DNA of 6,317 nucleotides from Spirochaetales bacterium UBA1265 (GTDB lineage: Bacteria; Spirochaetota; Spirochaetia; Sphaerochaetales; Sphaerochaetaceae), in contig DBVL01000061.1 of the NCBI GenBank assembly GCA_002308475.1, forward strand, positions 1-6,317, in the 5' to 3' direction. The notes beneath the pieces are model-generated. The model was not told the origin of the DNA. It made no database searches and was given only the letters and a program-made list of their open reading frames with translations. The translations under genes and the position numbers were made by a program. Shown here in pieces: positions 1-4,876 of the stretch (positions within the stretch are counted from its first letter, which is position 1; each line of letters opens with the position of its first letter).

Positions 1-297
1 ACGAAAGGTTCGGACGTCTACCTTTGCCATAAGAGAAAGAGCATGGTATCTGTCAGCCAGCTCTTCGTAATAATAATTTGAATACTTGAAGTCACCACCT
101 ACAGAAAGACCTTTCCAGATGTTGTATCTGTAGCCTGCCTCAAGGGCAAATCCGTATTTAGAGCTGAAACCGTCATTACTTGTCACATACTGCCATGAGT
201 ATGGAGAAGCCTTGACTGTAACGCTGTTGTTCTCTGCGTATGTGAATGAAACCACAACAGCCAAGAGAATCAGTATGAAAAGAGATTTCTTTACCAT
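1..297 (-). CDS. Secreted, probably outer-membrane beta-barrel protein (N-terminal part, runs off the left edge)
   Basis: The minus strand is open from an ATG at 295-297 to the window edge, giving 99 residues without a stop. The protein begins MVKKSLFILILLAVVVSFTY followed by AEN: two lysines, a hydrophobic core of about 15 residues and a Tyr-Ala cleavage region, a clear type I signal peptide with cleavage expected near residue 21. The mature part alternates polar and aromatic residues in short stretches (SPYSWQYVT, YGFALEAGYRYNIW, LSVGGDFKYSNYYYEE, YHALSLMAKVDVR), the pattern of transmembrane beta-hairpins in small outer-membrane barrels. The start is supported by AAGGAG at 304-309, 6 nt before the ATG. 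The specific family cannot be named from this fragment. The gene is transcribed away from the small acidic gene with 214 bp between them, so it probably has its own promoter. Confidence 0.8.
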   Translation of the reverse strand, partial: MVKKSLFILILLAVVVSFTYAENNSVTVKASPYSWQYVTSNDGFSSKYGFALEAGYRYNIWKGLSVGGDFKYSNYYYEELADRYHALSLMAKVDVRTFR

Positions 298-511
298 CAG
301 GTACTCCTTAATAAAAGTTTTTGCAAAGATTATTCTCCTCCCATGGAAGGCTGTGAATATTTATGCTATTGAGTCTTAGATGTTTAATATTTAAATGTAC
401 CTCTGTTGCCGAGGCAGACAAATTGTTTTCAAATCACGTTGTGTATATGCTTCAGTTAAACAGGTTGCTTCTGATTCGTAGTATGACAAGATGTTTATGT
501 ATTAGGACTAA

Positions 512-679
512 CTAGTTTTCATCATCCCAACTGGAAACATAATGGATCTCTCCGCTTTCTAAGTCCATTCCCATATTATCCCCCATACGTATCATAATGT
601 CTCCATCACAATCCATACCTATATTTCTGCCTGTTTTGATGATGAAGTCACCATCGTCATAATCAAAAATGATATTCAT
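512..679 (-). CDS. Small acidic repeat protein of unknown function, 55 residues
   Basis: I chose the ATG at 677-679 because GGAGG lies 8 nt upstream of it; the frame stays open further upstream, but starts at 694 or 730 have no comparable ribosome binding site and would overlap the likely promoter. The product (MNIIFDYDDGDFIIKT...) has no signal peptide or membrane segment. It is strongly acidic: 14 Asp/Glu against 3 Lys/Arg. Residues 9-24 (DGDFIIKTGRNIGMDC) and 25-40 (DGDIMIRMGDNMGMDL) are two copies of a 16-residue unit, and 41-48 (ESGEIHYV) looks like the start of a third. The DG-hydrophobic-x-hydrophobic rhythm suggests a small beta-strand repeat, and the DxDG-like loops could bind a metal, but neither point is demonstrated. 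It is divergent from the transporter gene and probably shares its control region. I do not recognise the family. Confidence 0.65.
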   Translation of the reverse strand: MNIIFDYDDGDFIIKTGRNIGMDCDGDIMIRMGDNMGMDLESGEIHYVSSWDDEN

Positions 680-687
680 ACTGCATG

Positions 688-692
688 CCTCC
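688..692 (-). promoter_or_regulatory. Ribosome binding site that fixes the start of the small acidic gene
   Basis: On the minus strand GGAGG lies 8 nt before the ATG at 677-679, near-ideal spacing. It overlaps the sequence that would be coding if the upstream ATG at 692-694 were used, so it argues for the shorter 55-residue product. Confidence 0.7.
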
Positions 693-703
693 ATGCCACT
701 GTT

Positions 704-732
704 ATTATAACATATTGAGAGTAGTCTCAAAA
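704..732 (-). promoter_or_regulatory. Promoter of the small acidic gene
   Basis: On the minus strand a perfect TATAAT lies at 704-709, about 25 bp before the chosen ATG. The upstream element is less certain: TTTTGA at 727-732 gives a 17-bp spacer, while TTGAGA at 725-730 is closer to consensus but gives only 15 bp. Transcription would start near 697, just before the GGAGG, leaving a leader of roughly 18 nt. The -35 region is embedded in the palindrome at 715-730, as expected if a protein bound there controls this promoter. Confidence 0.5.
715..730. promoter_or_regulatory. Perfect palindrome in a divergent control region, candidate operator
   Basis: TTGAGA-GTAG-TCTCAA is an inverted repeat with 6-bp perfect arms and a 4-bp centre. 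It lies between the -10 and -35 elements of the leftward small gene and ends 17 bp before the -35 of the rightward transporter gene. Additional TTGAG words occur at 748-752 (within the transporter's -35) and 794-798 (in its leader). Size and placement fit the binding site of a dimeric repressor or activator acting on both genes. No regulator gene is in the window and I cannot match the site to a known family; a chance palindrome is possible. Confidence 0.4.
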
Positions 733-747
733 AAATAAAGCCAAAGA

Positions 748-776
748 TTGAGTACTTTCGTCTTCAATACTATACT
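748..776 (+). promoter_or_regulatory. Sigma-70-type promoter of the transporter gene
   Basis: TTGAGT at 748-753 and TATACT at 771-776 are separated by 17 bp, each matching the housekeeping consensus well. Transcription would begin near 783, giving a leader of about 36 nt that contains the GGAAGGA ribosome binding site at 802-808 before the ATG at 819. Confidence 0.6.
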
Positions 777-818
777 TTTTTACAAATGAACTCTTGAGTA
801 GGGAAGGAATAACAGCTG

Positions 819-2390
819 ATGAGGAAGAACCGGCGCAACAAAAAGGAAACCCTGGAAGTATTTTTAAAAAAAGAAAGCTTCGCCAGTGTAGATGAGTATA
901 TCAAAGAAGAGATTAACTCTTATGAAGCCAGCCGAGAGATTCTTGATGATGCACTAGGTATGATAAACGCCCTGATGGAAAATATGATTAATCAGGGCTT
1001 TACTGCTGAAACAGTTATCTCCCTGAAGGTTCTGAAGTCATTTGGTGAAATAAAAGTAAGAATAGATTTTTTCGGAAAACCCTATGACCCTATCTCAGAT
1101 GAGGAAACAATACTGAAGGACAATGAGGAGAATATTTATTACAAATACAGATCTGGGCACAACACCGTCAATCTAATTGTTAAGAGAAGTTACAATCTCT
1201 CATTCATGCGTTGTTTCGGCAGTATTGTCCTGGCGGTACTGACATACCTGATACTTAATCCATTTGTCACTGTGGAGACTCAGCTCAAAATAGAGGAAGT
1301 TTTTATTTATCCTCTTGTGAAGATGTTCTCAAATGCAATTCTGATGGTTGGTGGACCCGTCACTCTGTTTTCTCTCTTGAAAAACCTATCTGATACGTAT
1401 ATTGAAGCAGAGAAAACGTCTTCAGGAAGAAAGCTTCAGATAAAAACATATATTACTTCCTTCATCTCCATTCTGATTGCCATATTAACCTATTTTATTC
1501 TTTACTTCATTCTTAATTCCCACGCGGGTTATCTGTCAGCATATCCTAATAGGGAAGGATCCATGTTTGTCTCGGACATAGTGCAGTCTTTGATTCCGTC
1601 AAGCATTGTTGAGCCTTTTATCTCCTATAATCCATTCCCAATGATTCTTGCGGCCCTGCTGACTACATATTCCCTATGCTCCGTTGGAAAGTACTTTGGG
1701 TTTTTCAAAAGAATAATAGATGCTGGGTATGCGCTTTTCTCCAGAATGATGAATATTGTCATGTATGCAATGCCTGTATTCTGTTACCTTTCATTTCTGA
1801 CACCCCTGCTGGCAGGAGGACTTGAAGACCTTGTTCTTATCTTTGAGATGGTCCTGCTTGTCTATTCGACATTGATTTCCATGGCAATCTTCTATCTTGT
1901 GAGGTTGAAGATAGGTGGAGTAAAGATAAGACCGTTCTTAAAGGGGCTTCCCAAACTTCTCCGTGAGAACCTGAGAATAAACTCCGCAATAGACGCAATC
2001 CCATTCAATGCAAGATACTGTTGCAAAACTTATGGTTACAACAAGAAAAGGTTTTCCCAGAATCTCAGGATTCTCTCACAGATAAACCTTGATGGAAACT
2101 GTTGTCTTCTTATGATAGATGCCCTGATACTTATTCTGCTTCTGGGCGTCAGAGTTCCATGGTACGAGATGGCGGTTATAATATTTCTGGTATTCTTCCT
2201 CTCTCTGGGTGCTCCGAACCAACCCGGTACCATTCTCATTGGAACATTGATCATCATCTACATGCTCAAAGCTGATGAGCTTATTTCCATGGCTATCTAT
2301 CTTGAGTTGTTTTTGGGGGCTTCTCAGAATATGGTTAACGTAATGGGTGATATAGTGACGGCAGCTATAGAGGAACAGAAATCTGCATAG
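819..2390 (+). CDS. SDF-family (glutamate/dicarboxylate-fold) transporter with N-terminal degenerate ATPase-like domain, 523 residues
   Basis: The C-terminal two thirds is an inner-membrane carrier of the sodium:dicarboxylate symporter fold. Hydrophobic segments begin near residue 132 (FGSIVLAVLTYLIL) and recur to about 510. Family landmarks are present in order: the HP1 tip RINSAIDAIPFNARY (386-400, where Ser-rich SSS-like sequence is usual), NLDGN (423-427, for NMDGT of TM7, keeping the sodium-site Asp as D425), the HP2 tip SLGAPNQPGT (462-471), and MVNVMGD (505-511) of TM8, keeping N507 and D511. Against GltPh, the residues that bind the substrate in TM8 differ: D394 aligns with G500 and R397 with Q503, so an acidic amino acid is unlikely to be held in the usual way. 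Residues 1-128 are an added cytoplasmic domain; FFGKPYDP (84-91) and YKYRSGHNTVNLIVKR (108-123) resemble the end of RsbW-like HATPase domains, but a proper N box and DxGxG box are not visible. The start has GGAAGGA at 802-808, about 10 nt away. Family assignment is firm; substrate and transport mode are unknown. Confidence 0.85.
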   Translation: MRKNRRNKKETLEVFLKKESFASVDEYIKEEINSYEASREILDDALGMINALMENMINQGFTAETVISLKVLKSFGEIKVRIDFFGKPYDPISDEETILKDNEENIYYKYRSGHNTVNLIVKRSYNLSFMRCFGSIVLAVLTYLILNPFVTVETQLKIEEVFIYPLVKMFSNAILMVGGPVTLFSLLKNLSDTYIEAEKTSSGRKLQIKTYITSFISILIAILTYFILYFILNSHAGYLSAYPNREGSMFVSDIVQSLIPSSIVEPFISYNPFPMILAALLTTYSLCSVGKYFGFFKRIIDAGYALFSRMMNIVMYAMPVFCYLSFLTPLLAGGLEDLVLIFEMVLLVYSTLISMAIFYLVRLKIGGVKIRPFLKGLPKLLRENLRINSAIDAIPFNARYCCKTYGYNKKRFSQNLRILSQINLDGNCCLLMIDALILILLLGVRVPWYEMAVIIFLVFFLSLGAPNQPGTILIGTLIIIYMLKADELISMAIYLELFLGASQNMVNVMGDIVTAAIEEQKSA

Positions 2391-2414
2391 TTCACTTCTG
2401 GCTTCAACAGATAG

Positions 2415-2456
2415 ACAAAGTAATAAATCCTAAAGATTCTGTGCTTTATTCTTTGT
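2415..2456 (+). terminator. Weak AT-rich hairpin after the transporter gene
   Basis: ACAAAG-T-AATAAA (2415-2427) can pair with TTTATT-CTTTGT (2445-2456) with one bulged base and a 17-nt loop, 24 bp after the transporter stop. The stem is AT-rich and is followed by TGTTGTTCTATT rather than a solid U-run, so intrinsic termination would be inefficient at best. The right arm overlaps the hydrophobic open frame leading into the lyase gene. Confidence 0.25.
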
Positions 2457-2481
2457 TGTTGTTCTATTAGAATACTCTGAT
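2434..2481 (+). other. In-frame signal-peptide-like segment without a start codon, upstream of the lyase ATG
   Basis: Reading upstream in the lyase frame from 2482 to the first stop (TAA at 2431-2433) gives RFCALFFVVVLLEYSD, directly joined to MGNWEF. The core CALFFVVVLL is what a signal peptide would look like, but the stretch holds no ATG, GTG, TTG or CTG in frame. In another frame the same bases read KILCFILCCCSI, also signal-like, and run into a TGA at 2478-2480. The simplest reading is that an ancestral export signal has lost its start through a small insertion, deletion or substitution near 2420-2460; a sequencing or assembly error is an alternative. Confidence 0.45.
2445..2473 (+). promoter_or_regulatory. 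Possible weak promoter immediately before the lyase ATG
   Basis: TAGAAT at 2468-2473 is a fair -10 element, and TTTATT at 2445-2450 a poor -35 at 17 bp. If used, transcription would start at about 2480-2482, producing a nearly leaderless message from the ATG at 2482, which otherwise has no Shine-Dalgarno sequence. The match is weak and may be chance in AT-rich DNA. Confidence 0.2.
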
Positions 2482-4875
2482 ATGGGAAATTGGGAATTCA
2501 GATACTTTGGTGTTTCAGTAAGTCCTGAAGCAAACAGGCTTGTCAGTGCAGGTAACGGCATAGAAGAAAGCGTAGCGCTCAACTCAGCTGTTTTCAACGA
2601 TGACTCTTCAATCAGGACCAAGGGTGGTAAATTTGTAGGAGACTCCACAGCAGATGGAGGAAGCTACTACTTTACCTCTTTTGATCCACGCACGGAGAAC
2701 TTCTATCTTCAGGCGGATATAACTGTAGAGCAGATTAATACATGCCCCGACGGACAGGAGGGCTTTGTCCTGATGGTCCGAGACATAATGGGTAAGCAGG
2801 GTGTTGATGGCAACTGGATGTCTAACCTGATTGCCACGGGCTCCATAACCAGACAGGACGGTAGGGTGGGGATTGCGCCCCAAGAGTTGTCCGCTATGGG
2901 TGTCAGGCTTTTCACCGGATTTCATACCTCAGAGTCCTCAAACCAGAACAGGATCAAGTCAACTTACCATGCCTGGTATCCGGACAAGGAAGGGGTTCTC
3001 AACAACATAAGTGCAGGAAAAACATACCGTTTCAGCATAGAGAAGAAAGACCATGCCTATGTGTGCACCCAGTACAATCTTAAAGACAACGGTGTGATTG
3101 GCTCGTTCTCATATTTCATTCCTGCAAAAGATCCGTATGCAAAGAGTGTTTCTTCCTATGATGAGCTTGAAGATCCAATGCTCTGTCAGGACAGTGAGAA
3201 GGCTTATGTGGCGCTTGCTGTTGCAAGAGGTTGCAATGCTGTTTTCTCTAATATTGTCTATAGAACCAGTAAATGGGATGCCAAGCTTTGGAAACCTCAG
3301 CCGGCCGTTTACAGAAAGCCAAGTCTTGAGATTGCAAGCGGGAGTAGCGCATGTAACCATTGCTACAACCTTATTTTCCGCTCTGATGCGGATGGAAGTG
3401 CTGTTGTACTCAAAAACGGTGAAGTAGTAAAAAAGATTCCAGAAATCAAGGCTTCTGAATATGTTCAGTGTCCGGTTTCGGTCAGTGAAACCAAGACAGA
3501 TATAACTGTTGAGTTTACTCCTGACAAGGATTTTGAATACGGGCCGTTTGAGAAGCTCAGCAGCCATGAAAGCTTGAATGCCGGAGTTTCTGTATGTCAT
3601 AGAATACTTGGTAAAGATGGAAAAGTATATGTCAGTCCAGATGGACAAAGCTCAAACAATGGAACATCTTTCTCAGATGCAACAGACCTTCAGAGTGCCT
3701 TCAATCATGCTTATGAGGGACAGACTGTTGTCCTTGAGGAAGGAGTCTATGATTTTTCCGGTAAGGGACTGTTTGTTGACAGAGGACACAACGGAGTGAG
3801 AGTTACTACAGCTCACGGAAAGTTTGCCACACTGGACTTTGGTGGAACAGGCAAGGGCTTTGAGCTTTGGGGGAACAGGTGGAACCTTTCTTTCATAAAT
3901 ATTACCGGTACAGCTGACGGAATACCTGGAATGCGCCTTGCGGGTCACAACTGTACTGTTGAGAGAATGAACTTCTACAACAACGGAACCACAGGCCTTC
4001 AGGTTTCCGGCTCCACAAAGGATCCGCGCATCTGCTGGCCTTCTCAGAACACCATATTCCGTTGCACCTCTATGAACAATGCCGACAAGGCTCTTGAGGA
4101 CGCTGACGGCTTTGCTGCTAAGATCACTCTTGGGGAAGGGAATGTCTTTGACCAATGCATTTCTGCATACAATGCTGATGATGGCTGGGATTTCTTCGCC
4201 AAGGTCTCAATGGGGCAGTTGGGTAGCATAACAGTCCAGAACTGCGTTACCTATAGAAATGGGTATTTGAGAGTAAAAGAGGGTAGTTCTCCCACTTCTT
4301 TCTCTCTTGCCTCAATAAGCTGTGATGACAATGGAACTCTTGCCATAGAACCGTCCCCTGAGATGCAGGCTGGAAACGGTAATGGTTTCAAGCTAGGTGG
4401 ATCTAATCTTCCTGGAGGCCACAGACTCATAAACTCAATCTCCTTTGAGAACCTTGCAAAGGGTATAGATTCAAATTCCTGTCCCGATATAAAGGTTAAA
4501 AACTGCGTTTCCTTCAACAATGAGGACTGCAACGTTGGTTTCTATACTGGTAACGGTTCTGCGGTAACAGAGTACAAAGGTGATGGAATAGTCAGCTTCA
4601 GAACAGATGAAGAAACGTTTGAAGTGCCGGAAGTGTTGGGTATTCAGAGTCAGGATGAGAAAGATATAGTCGGAAAGACAAATTTCTACTGGAATCCCGA
4701 GAAGAAACTCAGCATGAATCCTGACGGGGTGTGTGTGGAGAAAGACTGGTTTGAGAGTCTTGATACTTCAGTCCTTCCGGAAAGAAACCCGGATGGCAGC
4801 ATAAACATGCACGGCCTGTTGCTTCTGAGAAAAGAGGTTGCAGATAAATACAAGACAGGTGTAACCGCTCTCTAA
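2482..4875 (+). CDS. PL9-family pectate lyase, right-handed beta-helix, 797 residues, apparently lacking its export signal
   Basis: Expected reaction: calcium-dependent beta-elimination of polygalacturonate. Residues 1-265 form a concanavalin-like or laminin-like beta-sandwich of the kind found at the N-terminus of large PL9 lyases (WEFRYFGVS at 4-12, GQEGFVLMVRD at 91-101). Residues about 275-375 look like a fibronectin-III-type linker. The beta-helix starts at KVYVSPDGQ (381-389). The PL9 signature is ADGFAAK...GEGNVF...ADDGWDFF (541-572). Counting from Erwinia Pel9A, the four calcium ligands D209, D233, D234 and D237 correspond to D542, D566, D567 and D570 with identical spacing, and the catalytic lysine to K637 in NGNGFKLGG. 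The Asp-to-Lys distance is 67 residues here against 36 in Pel9A, so a loop is inserted at about 595-630. The ATG at 2482 is the only in-frame start after the upstream stop, has no Shine-Dalgarno sequence, and leaves no signal peptide. The enzyme core is intact; whether the gene is expressed and exported is doubtful. Confidence 0.9.
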   Translation: MGNWEFRYFGVSVSPEANRLVSAGNGIEESVALNSAVFNDDSSIRTKGGKFVGDSTADGGSYYFTSFDPRTENFYLQADITVEQINTCPDGQEGFVLMVRDIMGKQGVDGNWMSNLIATGSITRQDGRVGIAPQELSAMGVRLFTGFHTSESSNQNRIKSTYHAWYPDKEGVLNNISAGKTYRFSIEKKDHAYVCTQYNLKDNGVIGSFSYFIPAKDPYAKSVSSYDELEDPMLCQDSEKAYVALAVARGCNAVFSNIVYRTSKWDAKLWKPQPAVYRKPSLEIASGSSACNHCYNLIFRSDADGSAVVLKNGEVVKKIPEIKASEYVQCPVSVSETKTDITVEFTPDKDFEYGPFEKLSSHESLNAGVSVCHRILGKDGKVYVSPDGQSSNNGTSFSDATDLQSAFNHAYEGQTVVLEEGVYDFSGKGLFVDRGHNGVRVTTAHGKFATLDFGGTGKGFELWGNRWNLSFINITGTADGIPGMRLAGHNCTVERMNFYNNGTTGLQVSGSTKDPRICWPSQNTIFRCTSMNNADKALEDADGFAAKITLGEGNVFDQCISAYNADDGWDFFAKVSMGQLGSITVQNCVTYRNGYLRVKEGSSPTSFSLASISCDDNGTLAIEPSPEMQAGNGNGFKLGGSNLPGGHRLINSISFENLAKGIDSNSCPDIKVKNCVSFNNEDCNVGFYTGNGSAVTEYKGDGIVSFRTDEETFEVPEVLGIQSQDEKDIVGKTNFYWNPEKKLSMNPDGVCVEKDWFESLDTSVLPERNPDGSINMHGLLLLRKEVADKYKTGVTAL

Positions 4876-4876
4876 G

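Noticed and set aside
381..430. AT-rich inverted repeats and TGCC-GA-GGCA in the 298-511 gap as a terminator or promoter
   Set aside because: Arms are only 4-5 bp and no U-run or well-spaced -35/-10 pair accompanies them, so I do not call a feature.
680..730. A longer start for the small acidic protein (adding MRLLSICYNNSGMEACS)
   Set aside because: The extension runs through the TATAAT box, the palindrome and the GGAGG ribosome binding site, and has no good ribosome binding site of its own.
2451..2466. The TTG/GTT triplet run as a phase-variation switch for the lyase
   Set aside because: It is only about three repeats and a triplet unit cannot shift the reading frame, so slippage would not turn the gene on or off.
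3109..3648. A 179-codon open frame on the minus strand inside the lyase gene
   Set aside because: It lies wholly opposite a strongly supported PL9 coding region, its translation has no recognisable motif, and it has no associated promoter or ribosome binding site that I can see.
3673..4155. A 160-codon minus-strand frame opposite the beta-helix core
   Set aside because: The plus strand here encodes the conserved PL9 helix leading to the calcium-site motifs, so the opposite frame is a by-product of its codon use.
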